From Candidatus Magasanikbacteria bacterium CG10_big_fil_rev_8_21_14_0_10_36_32 (GTDB lineage: Bacteria; Patescibacteriota; Patescibacteriia; Magasanikbacterales; GWA2-37-8), in NCBI GenBank assembly GCA_002778465.1, contig PFBV01000005.1:119576-176582 (forward strand): a stretch of 57,007 nucleotides of DNA, read 5' to 3'. Positions 48,374-56,927 of the stretch are shown one piece after another. How positions within the stretch are numbered: the first letter of the stretch is position 1; each line of letters begins with the position of its first letter. The position numbers and the translations under genes are program-made. The notes under the pieces were generated by a model. The model worked only from the letters and a program-made list of their open reading frames with translations, searched no databases and was not told the DNA's origin.

Positions 48374-48679
48374 TTATTGACTGCCCGGCATTTTAAATCC
48401 TTCCATTTGTTGCATTTTTGTCGCAATGGTTCTTTGCATTTTTTTCAACGCGTCATTATGCGCGTCTTTTATTCCATTTTGGATTTTTTCGCGATTGTTT
48501 GATGATAATAATTCCGGCGTGATGGACAAATGGCTGATGTTTAAACTGCCGTCCATAGTCAAATCAATTTGACCGCCGGCTGAGTGAGTAGTGACAGATT
48601 CGCCACTTAAAGCCGATTGTAATTTCTTGCCTTGATCTCGCAAGTCTTTAAATTGTTTTAATTTACTGAATACAGACAT
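48374..48679 (-). CDS. YbaB/EbfC-family nucleoid-associated protein
   Basis: Small protein directly upstream of recR; VTTHSAGGQIDLTMDGSLNISHLSI..KDAHNDALKKMQ. Confidence 0.88.
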   Translation of the reverse strand: MSVFSKLKQFKDLRDQGKKLQSALSGESVTTHSAGGQIDLTMDGSLNISHLSITPELLSSNNREKIQNGIKDAHNDALKKMQRTIATKMQQMEGFKMPGSQ

Positions 48680-48697
48680 ATAAAATAAATTAACAAA

Positions 48698-50161
48698 TTA
48701 ATAATTAGGGTTTTCGTTTGTTTTATATTTGGTAAAAGCGGATTTTGGTTTTAGAACTGTGGCGGAAGTTGGTGTGGCAGCTTCTATTTTATCTTTAATT
48801 TGATTATCTAAATTACGGAAAGATGTACAATGTTCATTAAAGAAAAGTTTTACAATTCCGGTTGGACCGTTGCGATGTTTTTCAATGTGTACCTCAGCAA
48901 TATAGCGTTCGTGCGGAGGGATATCTTCTATTGAATAATTTTTATCGCGAGCTTTTCTATAAATAAACATTACCACATCGGCGTCTTGCTCGATGGAACC
49001 AGATTCTCTTAAGTGTGATAATTTTGGAATTGCCGGTTTGCTTTGTTCCACCACGCGCGATAACTGTGACAATGCCAGTACCGGTACATTTAATTCACGA
49101 GCGATTCCTTTTAAACCTCGAGTAATTTCGGAAACTTCTTGCACGCGATTATCAAAAGAACTTCTTGATTCCATCAGTTGCAGATAGTCAATAACTATCA
49201 GACTTAATCCATGTTCAGCCTGCATTCGGCGAGCTTTGGTTCTTAACTGCATAATGTTGATACTGGGGGAATCATCAATATAAATCGGCGCTTCTGATAA
49301 CGAACCGATAGCATGTCCAATTCGGGGAAAATCATTATCTTCCGGACGGTCGGACAATTGTCCACTTCGCAATTTCCACAAATCAACATTAGCCTCGGCG
49401 CACAGTAAACGGTCAACCAGTTGTTCTTTACTCATTTCCAGAGAAAATAATCCAACCGGTTTTTTTAATTTTGATCCGACGTGACGGATAATATCTAACG
49501 CCAAAGAAGTTTTGCCGATACTTGGACGGGCGGCTATGATTACCAAATCAGATTTTTGCAAACCGGTTAAAATTTTATCCAAAGCGGTGAAACCCGTGGC
49601 CAGTCCGCGAAGTTGGCCTTTGTTTTTGTGTAATTCGTCAATTCTGTCAAACGCGTCGGTTAAAACGCCGCGAATTGGAGTAAAACCTTGTTTAAAATAA
49701 TTTTGTGAAACACCGAATAAGTGTTTTTGCGCTTCGTCCAGCACATTGTCTATGGCATCATTTTCTTCATAGCCAAGTCGGGAAATTTCTTGTGAAGCAG
49801 TCAGTAGTCTGCGTCGAGTGGCTTTACGATGGACAATCTGAGCATAGTTAGCGATGTTGGAAGAGGTTGGTACGGTATTGGTTAAAGTAACCAGATAACT
49901 TTTTCCGCCAATCATTTCCAAATTATTTTTTTCTTCCAGTCGGTTACTGACAGTTAATAAATCAATCGGTTCATTGCGTTCATATAATTCAATAATCGTT
50001 TCAAAAATTTTCATGTGAGCCGTTTTGTAAAAATCTTCCGGACCGACAATATCGGCGATTTTTAACATTGCGTCTTTGTCAATTAAAACAGAACCAAGCA
50101 GAGACATCTCTGCTTCCAAACTTTGAGGTGGAATTTTTTCAATTTGATTTTGTTCAGTCAT
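48698..50161 (-). CDS. dnaB: Replicative DNA helicase DnaB
   Basis: IPPQSLEAEMSLLGSVLIDKDAM, DLVIIAARPSIGKTSLALDI, SLEMSKEQLVDRLLC, LIVIDYLQLM, RESGSIEQDADVVMFIYR. Confidence 0.97.
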   Translation of the reverse strand: MTEQNQIEKIPPQSLEAEMSLLGSVLIDKDAMLKIADIVGPEDFYKTAHMKIFETIIELYERNEPIDLLTVSNRLEEKNNLEMIGGKSYLVTLTNTVPTSSNIANYAQIVHRKATRRRLLTASQEISRLGYEENDAIDNVLDEAQKHLFGVSQNYFKQGFTPIRGVLTDAFDRIDELHKNKGQLRGLATGFTALDKILTGLQKSDLVIIAARPSIGKTSLALDIIRHVGSKLKKPVGLFSLEMSKEQLVDRLLCAEANVDLWKLRSGQLSDRPEDNDFPRIGHAIGSLSEAPIYIDDSPSINIMQLRTKARRMQAEHGLSLIVIDYLQLMESRSSFDNRVQEVSEITRGLKGIARELNVPVLALSQLSRVVEQSKPAIPKLSHLRESGSIEQDADVVMFIYRKARDKNYSIEDIPPHERYIAEVHIEKHRNGPTGIVKLFFNEHCTSFRNLDNQIKDKIEAATPTSATVLKPKSAFTKYKTNENPNY

Positions 50162-50264
50162 ATTTTTAATAGATTAATATTAACTTAATTTATCATCTGT
50201 CGCAAGTTATTTTTTGTTGATTAACTGTGACTAAATTGTGAATAAAAGTTATAAGCTTTAATCT

Positions 50265-50293
50265 TTGCCTTTTTTAAGCTATTTGATTATAAT
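50265..50293 (+). promoter_or_regulatory. Sigma70-like promoter for the 50329 gene
   Basis: TTGCCT (50265-50270), 17-nt spacer, TATAAT (50288-50293). Confidence 0.55.
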
Positions 50294-50328
50294 TAAAGGG
50301 ATTAAAATATACACTTTAAGGATAAATC

Positions 50329-52497
50329 ATGAAAATAATTTCTAAAATTTTATTTTTGGCCGTTTTAACTTGTTTATTGTATTTTAATATTCAATTTTGG
50401 CATTTTCAACCGGTTGGTTGGCTAATATTCTTGGTTTTTTTATTAGCCACATCTGGCGGATGGCAAGCAGTAATGGTTAAGATTTTTAATTTTAGCGACA
50501 ATAAAATTACGAAAATTTTATCGTTATTCTTAAATTTGATTATTATTGGTTGGTTTTCCGGCGCGACAATTGTTTTTTATCGTCTAACCAGCGAGGTTAT
50601 TTTATTTATTTTTTTGTTGTCCGGCGCGTTGTCAATTTTTGTTGAATATATAATACGGAAAAAATTTAATTATGAAAAAAATTCTAATACTATTGATTCA
50701 TTAGATGTTCATGATGAGACAATTGTACAAATTCCGCAAAATTATCTTTATTTGATAGCTTATCTTATTTTTTTTGTAGTTGGAATTATTATTTTGTGCA
50801 GTTCGCGGAGTGGGGGATCTGTTAATACTCCATGGGAAGTAATTGCTCATAATTTTATTTATATATTTTTCTTGGCTACTTTGACCGTCGGCGGTTTGAT
50901 TTTTTCTCACTACCGTTTACCTATTTTAATTTTTTTATTGATATTGAATTCGTTTTTGTTGCATAGTTATTTGCCATTAACCCACCCGATGTTTTATGGT
51001 GCTGACAATTGGCGTCATTTAGCGGCGGAAAAACAAATTTTAGCGGAACAGAAATTTTCACCACAGGTTTTTGTCGTCGGTGAACCGACATTAGCGCAAA
51101 CTGTTAATCCTGGCCGGTTTGCTTATAGTCAATTTTGGGGCACAACGGTTATTTTGTCTCGCGTTATGCAGGTTGATTTAATTAGTGTTAATGTTTGGTT
51201 AATGCCAATTTTATGGCCGATAATTTTTACTCTGTTGCTATTTAAATTGGGAATGAGTTTGGGTTGGAGTGCGAAACGAAGTTTGTTTTTGGTTTGGTTG
51301 AGTTCATGGCCGTTTGCTTTGCAGGCCGCCGGTGCTTTTACTTTGCCAGTGAATTACGGTTTCCTAGTTTGGTTATTATTGTTATTGATGATTATTAAAC
51401 GTTTTCAAAAAAACAAAACAGGGCAAGTTGTTTTTTTGGCGGCGGTGGGAATTTTTTCTATTTTCGGTTATCTTTTATTTTTTGTGTTATTTTGGTTTGG
51501 TTGGTTAGCGGCTGAAATATTGCGTTCAGGACAAAATATTATTTCAACGTCGGTAAAAAGGATTGGAATGACTGCTTTGATTTTATTGTCTGTCGCGGTT
51601 TTACCTGTTTTGGAATTGGTGGCTAAGTTTAGTTTTTTTAACCCGAATATTAATTGGTTAGCTTCACTTCGTCAGGTGGTGGGAAATTTCTCTGCTTATT
51701 ATTTGGCCAGCGGACCAAGGCCGCATTTGATAAATACCGGCAATGTATTTTTTAACCAGACACCGTCTTATGTTTTTGTGCAAAATGGTTTTACCGAATG
51801 GCGGTGGTGGTTGTTTGGGGTAATGGCACTGGCAATAATCGGAATAGTAATTGGTTTTTGGCGCCGATGGAACGATAACAGTTTGGTGAGTAAGTGGTTA
51901 ATAATTATGTCGTCAGGCACATTGGGCGGATATGTTATTTCACGATATTTTTTGTCCGGAGAAAATATTTTAACTAGGCGATTGGATGTTGTGTTGGCTT
52001 TATTTTTATTGATTTTATTATTTAGCGCGATAGTAAAAATTTTAGATGGTAATCGGCGAACGATTTTTTTGATTGTTTTGGCCGCGGCCGCCATTAGTGC
52101 GTCTTACACTTTGGGACCGGTAGCAAAAACAGTCAGTCAAGACGAATATCAAGCAATGGAATATATTTGGCAACAGGAACAAGCAACAAAAAATTATTGC
52201 GTAGTGGCTGACACTTATCCCTTGTTGGCTTTGGAAGCGATTTCCGGAAAACAAATAATCGGCGGCGGTTTTCCGATTGATGAATATTTTAGTCAACCGA
52301 AACTAAATAATATCTATGGATATTATTTAGAAAATCTGAGCAGTCAGGCGCGTATGGAATCAAGAAAAATAAATTCTGCTGAAAATTGCTATGTTCTTTT
52401 ACCAACACAGTTATATCGGCAAAAATATTCCTTGATACCCGAATCAATGCCGGAAGTTAAGGTGTTTGGCACGGTATCTGTTTTAGAATATAATTAA
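50329..52497 (+). CDS. Large polytopic membrane protein of unknown function
   Basis: 722 aa with many TM helices; AAGGA just upstream of the ATG. Confidence 0.7.
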   Translation: MKIISKILFLAVLTCLLYFNIQFWHFQPVGWLIFLVFLLATSGGWQAVMVKIFNFSDNKITKILSLFLNLIIIGWFSGATIVFYRLTSEVILFIFLLSGALSIFVEYIIRKKFNYEKNSNTIDSLDVHDETIVQIPQNYLYLIAYLIFFVVGIIILCSSRSGGSVNTPWEVIAHNFIYIFFLATLTVGGLIFSHYRLPILIFLLILNSFLLHSYLPLTHPMFYGADNWRHLAAEKQILAEQKFSPQVFVVGEPTLAQTVNPGRFAYSQFWGTTVILSRVMQVDLISVNVWLMPILWPIIFTLLLFKLGMSLGWSAKRSLFLVWLSSWPFALQAAGAFTLPVNYGFLVWLLLLLMIIKRFQKNKTGQVVFLAAVGIFSIFGYLLFFVLFWFGWLAAEILRSGQNIISTSVKRIGMTALILLSVAVLPVLELVAKFSFFNPNINWLASLRQVVGNFSAYYLASGPRPHLINTGNVFFNQTPSYVFVQNGFTEWRWWLFGVMALAIIGIVIGFWRRWNDNSLVSKWLIIMSSGTLGGYVISRYFLSGENILTRRLDVVLALFLLILLFSAIVKILDGNRRTIFLIVLAAAAISASYTLGPVAKTVSQDEYQAMEYIWQQEQATKNYCVVADTYPLLALEAISGKQIIGGGFPIDEYFSQPKLNNIYGYYLENLSSQARMESRKINSAENCYVLLPTQLYRQKYSLIPESMPEVKVFGTVSVLEYN

Positions 52498-52531
52498 TTT
52501 TAACGATTATTAATTTTTTATTGAAATAAAT

Positions 52532-52933
52532 ATGTCAGATTGTATTTTTTGTAAAATTGTAGCCGGACAAATTCCAAATCATACTGTTTATGAAGACGAT
52601 TTTGTTTTGGCGTTTTTGGATATTTTTCCTCACGCCAAAGGCCACACGGTGATTATACCTAAAAAACATTTTCAATCTTTATCTGATATGTCGGAAGAAG
52701 AATGGCAAAATATGGCTAAGGGAATTTTTAAAACCGTCGCTAAGGTGCGTGAAGTTTTAAAACCCGAAGGATTGAATATAGGTCTTAATGATCAGTCTGT
52801 TGCCGGACAAGTTGTGCCGCATATACATTGGCATATTTTTCCTCGTTGGACAGGGGACGGCGGAGGTTCATTTCATTCCATAATTAAAACACAGGAAAAA
52901 ATTGATGTGGTGGAATTAGCAAAATTATTTTAA
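52532..52933 (+). CDS. HIT-family hydrolase
   Basis: DCIFCKIVAGQIPNHTVYEDDFVLAFLDIFPHAKGHTVIIPKKH..GQVVPHIHWHIFPR (HxHxH). Confidence 0.96.
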   Translation: MSDCIFCKIVAGQIPNHTVYEDDFVLAFLDIFPHAKGHTVIIPKKHFQSLSDMSEEEWQNMAKGIFKTVAKVREVLKPEGLNIGLNDQSVAGQVVPHIHWHIFPRWTGDGGGSFHSIIKTQEKIDVVELAKLF

Positions 52934-52936
52934 ACC

Positions 52937-52958
52937 TATCCGCGCTAAAGCGCGGATA
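52937..52958. repeat. GC-rich inverted repeat 3' of the HIT gene
   Basis: TATCCGCGCTAAAGCGCGGATA, perfect stem. Confidence 0.7.
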
Positions 52959-52978
52959 ATGTTATCATCGTTTGTTCG

Positions 52979-53005
52979 GAAAAATAAAACGAAGTTTTAT
53001 TTTTC
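52979..53005. repeat. Perfect 12-bp inverted repeat, 3-nt loop
   Basis: GAAAAATAAAAC-GAA-GTTTTATTTTTC, flanked by outer TTATCA (52962-52967) and TGATAA (53018-53023). Confidence 0.7.
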
Positions 53006-53024
53006 GCTCACTTCGCTTGATAAT

Positions 53025-53051
53025 AAAAAAGCCCCGCGTTTTACGCGGGGC
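53025..53051 (-). terminator. Rho-independent terminator; minus-strand T-run serves the 53106 smORF
   Basis: Minus strand GCCCCGCGTAAAACGCGGGGCTTTTTT. Confidence 0.88.
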
Positions 53052-53105
53052 GTTTATCTTGAGAGATCTTAACTCAAGGATTTTCTTGATAACCAGTAAT
53101 ATGGG

Positions 53106-53252
53106 TCAGTATAGTGACCAGTAGGGTAACCAGTAGGGCGACCAGTTTGTGACTAGTACATTAACCAGTTTGATGGTCATTACAGCGAACACGGTAATCA
53201 AGAGAATAATTATGATAACAAGCAGAAATGTCCAGAGAAATCTACCGACCAT
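53106..53252 (-). CDS. 48-aa putative small single-pass membrane protein, absent from ORF track
   Basis: Translation MVGRFLWTFLLVIIIILLITVFAVMTIKLVNVLVTNWSPYWLPYWSLY*. AGGAG 6 nt before the ATG, consensus promoter upstream, terminator downstream. Confidence 0.75.
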   Translation of the reverse strand: MVGRFLWTFLLVIIIILLITVFAVMTIKLVNVLVTNWSPYWLPYWSLY

Positions 53253-53386
53253 TTTTTACTCCTTTTTTGAGTCAATTTAATGGTTTTTATTGATTATTTA
53301 AAAAGCGCAATATTGTAAGCGAAGCTTGAAATTGTAGTATTACCCATATATTGGAAAATAAATTTTCCATCTATTCGCAATTTGCG

Positions 53387-53415
53387 ATTATAGCATATTT
53401 TGAGGCTTTTGTCAA
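53387..53415 (-). promoter_or_regulatory. Perfect consensus sigma70 promoter for the 53106 smORF
   Basis: Minus strand TTGACA (53415-53410), 17-nt spacer, TATAAT (53392-53387). Confidence 0.82.
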
Positions 53416-53430
53416 GCATATATCTTTTTG

Positions 53431-53459
53431 TTGCTTTTTTACCGTTTTTGCAGTATAAT
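53431..53459 (+). promoter_or_regulatory. Sigma70-like promoter for the type IV secretion-like ATPase gene
   Basis: TTGCTT (53431-53436), 17-nt spacer, TATAAT (53454-53459). Confidence 0.55.
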
Positions 53460-53561
53460 ATTTGGGATATAGGACAAGAAGTCGTTTCGTTATTTATTTT
53501 TTAATTTTGATTTTTTCTGCCTGTCGGCAGGTAGGAAATTTGTGTATTTTGATTTATTACC

Positions 53562-55349
53562 ATGACTGGCGATTTAAATTTCGAACAAGATACTCCGCCG
53601 CAAGAAGAGCCATTGTTAAAAGTTGACCCCAATGTCAACTTGTTTGCCGCAACTAACTTTCGGAATCAATTTAGAAAATTCGGCATAAAAATTGATGATC
53701 GCCGCCGACATATGTATGTCATCGGAAAGACCGGTATGGGAAAATCAGTCATGTTGGAGAATATGATGTTGCATGATATTTATGCTGGGCACGGAGTAGG
53801 CTTGGTTGATCCACATGGAGATTTGGCAGAAAAAATTATTGATCACATACCTCCTCATCGCATTAACGATGTGGTTTATTTTAATCCGGCGGATATGGAT
53901 TTTCCGATTGGTTTTAATATTTTAGAAACTGTTCGTCAAGAACATAAACATTTGGTGGCAGCCGGTTTGATGGGGGTGTTTAAAAAATTATGGCCTGATG
54001 TTTGGAGTCCTCGTATGGAATATATTTTAAATAATACTATTTTGGCTTTATTGGATTTTCCTGATGCCACATTGCTCGGCATTAATCGTTTATTGGTGGA
54101 TGACGAATATCGTTCCAAAGTTGTTAAAGTTTTGAAAGATCCTGTGATTAAAGCTTTTTGGGAAACAGAATTCGCGTCATATACTGATCGTTATAAACAG
54201 GAAGCGGTGCCGGCCATTCAAAATAAAATCGGTCAATTTTTGTCAGCCGCGGTTATCCGCAATATTATTGCTCAGGTAAAATCAAAAATCAATATTCGCG
54301 ACATAATGGATAACAAGAAAATTTTTATAATGAATTTGTCTAAAGGACGCATTGGCGAAGATAATTCTCGTTTGTTAGGCGGTATGTTGATTACTAAAAT
54401 TCAGTTATCGGCCATGGAACGTGTAGACACTACTGAAAAAGATCGTAAAGATTTCTTTCTGTATGTTGATGAATTTCAAAATTTTGCTACGGAAAGTTTT
54501 GCTAATATTTTATCTGAAGCCAGAAAGTATCGTTTAGATTTAACAATGGCCCATCAATATATGGAACAGCTGGACGAAATGGTAAGAGCAGCTGTTATTG
54601 GTAACGTCGGCAGTCTTATTTCTTTCAGAGTTGGTTCTACTGATGCTGAAATTTTATCAAAAGAATTTGCTCCAACTTTTACCGAGGAGGATTTGGTCAA
54701 TTTACCTAAGTATAATATTTATTTAAAATTAATGATTGATGGCGTGGCTTCACGTCCGTTTAGCGCCGTTACTTTACCGCCGGTAGCGTTGAAAACTGAT
54801 AGTGCTGAAAAGGTTATACGTGTGACACGCGAGAGATACGCCACGCCGCGGGAAAATATTGAAGATAAAATTAAGCGTTGGAGCGGTTTAGAAAGTGAAG
54901 AAAGAAAATCCGAGGAAGCCAATGAAAATATTTTGATGACCGATCATGGTCCAAGATTGATTATCAAGAAAGATGGTGCCGCAAAAAAATCTAAAAAACC
55001 GCCATTTCATAGTGGATTTTCCGGCGGCGGTAAAGAGATAAATAAAATCAGAAAACCACCGCGTCCGATTAGTGAAATTTTAGCCGATTACCCTGAAAAT
55101 AGCAGTGAAACCGGAAACAAAGTTTCTTTGTTTAATTTGCCGACGCGAGATAATGTTCGTCCGGCTGAAAGAAAACAACACAAAGAAGATATAAAACCGA
55201 GTAATCCGTCACCGGTGGTGTCAGTTGAAAATAAAATCGCACATTTAGAAGTTAAGAAAGAAACACCATTACCCACAGCACCTTCTTCCGACAGTAAACA
55301 TCCTTCCAATGAGATTAAACCGGGACAAATGGTTAAATTTGATAATTAG
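53562..55349 (+). CDS. Type IV secretion/conjugation-like ATPase (VirD4/TraC/HerA-like) with long disordered C-terminus
   Basis: MYVIGKTGMGKSVMLENMMLHD (Walker A), GVGLVDPHGDLAEKII, FFLYVDEFQNFATESFANILSEARKYRLDLTMAHQYMEQL. Confidence 0.9.
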   Translation: MTGDLNFEQDTPPQEEPLLKVDPNVNLFAATNFRNQFRKFGIKIDDRRRHMYVIGKTGMGKSVMLENMMLHDIYAGHGVGLVDPHGDLAEKIIDHIPPHRINDVVYFNPADMDFPIGFNILETVRQEHKHLVAAGLMGVFKKLWPDVWSPRMEYILNNTILALLDFPDATLLGINRLLVDDEYRSKVVKVLKDPVIKAFWETEFASYTDRYKQEAVPAIQNKIGQFLSAAVIRNIIAQVKSKINIRDIMDNKKIFIMNLSKGRIGEDNSRLLGGMLITKIQLSAMERVDTTEKDRKDFFLYVDEFQNFATESFANILSEARKYRLDLTMAHQYMEQLDEMVRAAVIGNVGSLISFRVGSTDAEILSKEFAPTFTEEDLVNLPKYNIYLKLMIDGVASRPFSAVTLPPVALKTDSAEKVIRVTRERYATPRENIEDKIKRWSGLESEERKSEEANENILMTDHGPRLIIKKDGAAKKSKKPPFHSGFSGGGKEINKIRKPPRPISEILADYPENSSETGNKVSLFNLPTRDNVRPAERKQHKEDIKPSNPSPVVSVENKIAHLEVKKETPLPTAPSSDSKHPSNEIKPGQMVKFDN

Positions 55350-55358
55350 CTGATGCTA

Positions 55359-55387
55359 TTGACAAAATGGTTGAAATGTGCTATAAT
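55359..55387 (+). promoter_or_regulatory. Perfect consensus sigma70 promoter for the zinc-ribbon gene
   Basis: TTGACA (55359-55364), 17-nt spacer, TATAAT (55382-55387). Confidence 0.82.
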
Positions 55388-55448
55388 TACGCTGTAAATA
55401 GGTCGTTTAAAAACTCAATAACATTTGAGTAGAAAAAAAAGTAAAGTT

Positions 55449-55766
55449 ATGCCTTTTGGTCAAGACCGGCAAATGTTCGATGTGGATTTATCCTGCGCTA
55501 AATGCGGAGCTCACATCTCTCAATTGCCTTTTCAACCGTCTGGTGATCGCAAAGTGTATTGCGCTGAATGCAATCGCGCTTTTCGACAATCAAGAGATGG
55601 AGGTAGTAGAGGCGGTTTCCGCCCGCGCGCCCCACGCCAGATGTTTAGCGTAAACTTGGCTTGCGCCGACTGTGGTAAGGAAATTACTGAATTACCTTTC
55701 CAACCGTCCGGTGACAAACCGGTGTATTGCACTGATTGTTTGAGAAACCGACGCAATGCCGCCTAA
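55449..55766 (+). CDS. Small protein with two CxxC-x18-CxxC zinc-ribbon repeats
   Basis: CAKCGAHISQLPFQPSGDRKVYCAEC and CADCGKEITELPFQPSGDKPVYCTDC. Listed start 55425 is TTG; ATG 55449 preferred. Confidence 0.88.
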   Translation: MPFGQDRQMFDVDLSCAKCGAHISQLPFQPSGDRKVYCAECNRAFRQSRDGGSRGGFRPRAPRQMFSVNLACADCGKEITELPFQPSGDKPVYCTDCLRNRRNAA

Positions 55767-55780
55767 ATAATCTCTAAAAA

Positions 55781-55808
55781 AATCTCCCCGTGAAAGCGGG
55801 GAGATTTT
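55781..55808 (+). terminator. Rho-independent terminator of the zinc-ribbon gene
   Basis: AATCTCCCCG-TGAAAG-CGGGGAGATTTT. Confidence 0.9.
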
Positions 55809-55819
55809 TGATTTTAGGC

Positions 55820-55848
55820 TTGAAAAATAAAAGATTTTGAAGTATAAT
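55820..55848 (+). promoter_or_regulatory. Sigma70-like promoter for mnmA
   Basis: TTGAAA (55820-55825), 17-nt spacer, TATAAT (55843-55848). Confidence 0.65.
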
Positions 55849-55856
55849 TTTTTGGT

Positions 55857-56924
55857 ATGGTTAAAATTATGAAAGAAAAAATTTTAATGGCTATGAGTGG
55901 CGGAGTTGATTCTTCAGTAGCGGCTGCTTTATTGGTAAAAGCCGGTTATGATGTTACCGGCGCTTTTATGGTTAATTATGATTCAAAAAATGACAAGTTG
56001 GTAAGCTGTTGGCAAGGCGATTACCAGGATGCTTTACGAGTGGCAGCTAAATTAGGTATTAAGTTACTGCGGCTGAATTTTGTAAAAGAATATAAAAAAA
56101 TGGTATTGGATTATATGTACAAGGAATATTCATCGGGACGAACGCCTAATCCTGATGTTTTGTGTAATAAATTTGTAAAATTCGGTTCTTGGCTGAAAAA
56201 AATGAGAGAGTTGGGTTTTGATAAATTGGCAACAGGACATTATGCTCGTTTGGGATGGGTAATTAAAAATAAAGTTAAATTATTACAAGCGGACGATGAA
56301 AATAAAGATCAGACTTATTTTTTGCATCAGCTGACACAGATACAATTAAAACAGGCATTGTTTCCCATTGGACAATATACTAAAGCGCAAGTGCGCCAGT
56401 TGGCGAAAAAGTTTAATTTGCCCACAGCCGACAAAGAGGAAAGTATGGGTATTTGTTTTGTCGGAGAAGTTCCAATGAAAAAGTTTTTGTCGGATAAAAT
56501 TAAATCTAAACCAGGAAAAATTATTTTTTCATCCGGAGAAATAGCTGGACGACACGATGGTTTGGCGTTTTATACCATTGGAGAAAGAATTGGACTGAAA
56601 AAACAGAATTCCAAGCCAGTTTTTGTGGTTGATAAAAATATCAAAGCGAATATTTTAATTGTCGGATATGAGCACGACCCATTACTTTTAAAAAAGAACA
56701 TTGAGGTTGTTGATGTGAATTGGATTACTGGACTTTCACCTAAATTTCCGTTAAAATGTGAAGTGCGGTTGCGACATAGACAACCGTTACAAAAAGCTAA
56801 AATCATTGGACATAATAAAAAAATTATTATTGATTTTGAAAAACCGCAACGGGCAGTGACACCCGGACAATTTGCTGTATTATATAAGAAGGGTGAATGT
56901 TTGGGTGGGGGAGTGATAAAATAA
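55857..56924 (+). CDS. mnmA: tRNA-specific 2-thiouridylase
   Basis: ILMAMSGGVDSSVAAALLVKAGYDVTG, TPNPDVLCNKFVKFG, LATGHYARL, DQTYFLHQL, SMGICFVGE. Start may be 55857 or 55869. Confidence 0.95.
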   Translation: MVKIMKEKILMAMSGGVDSSVAAALLVKAGYDVTGAFMVNYDSKNDKLVSCWQGDYQDALRVAAKLGIKLLRLNFVKEYKKMVLDYMYKEYSSGRTPNPDVLCNKFVKFGSWLKKMRELGFDKLATGHYARLGWVIKNKVKLLQADDENKDQTYFLHQLTQIQLKQALFPIGQYTKAQVRQLAKKFNLPTADKEESMGICFVGEVPMKKFLSDKIKSKPGKIIFSSGEIAGRHDGLAFYTIGERIGLKKQNSKPVFVVDKNIKANILIVGYEHDPLLLKKNIEVVDVNWITGLSPKFPLKCEVRLRHRQPLQKAKIIGHNKKIIIDFEKPQRAVTPGQFAVLYKKGECLGGGVIK

Positions 56925-56927
56925 AAT

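Noticed and set aside
51768-52094. Antisense ORF of 108 aa under the 722-aa membrane protein
   Set aside because: Lys/Asn/Ile-rich shadow ORF without promoter or RBS support.
53517-53535. CTGCCTGTCGGCAGGTAGG inverted repeat as a mobile REP element
   Set aside because: Only one clear copy noticed in this window; short stem; could be ordinary 5' UTR structure.
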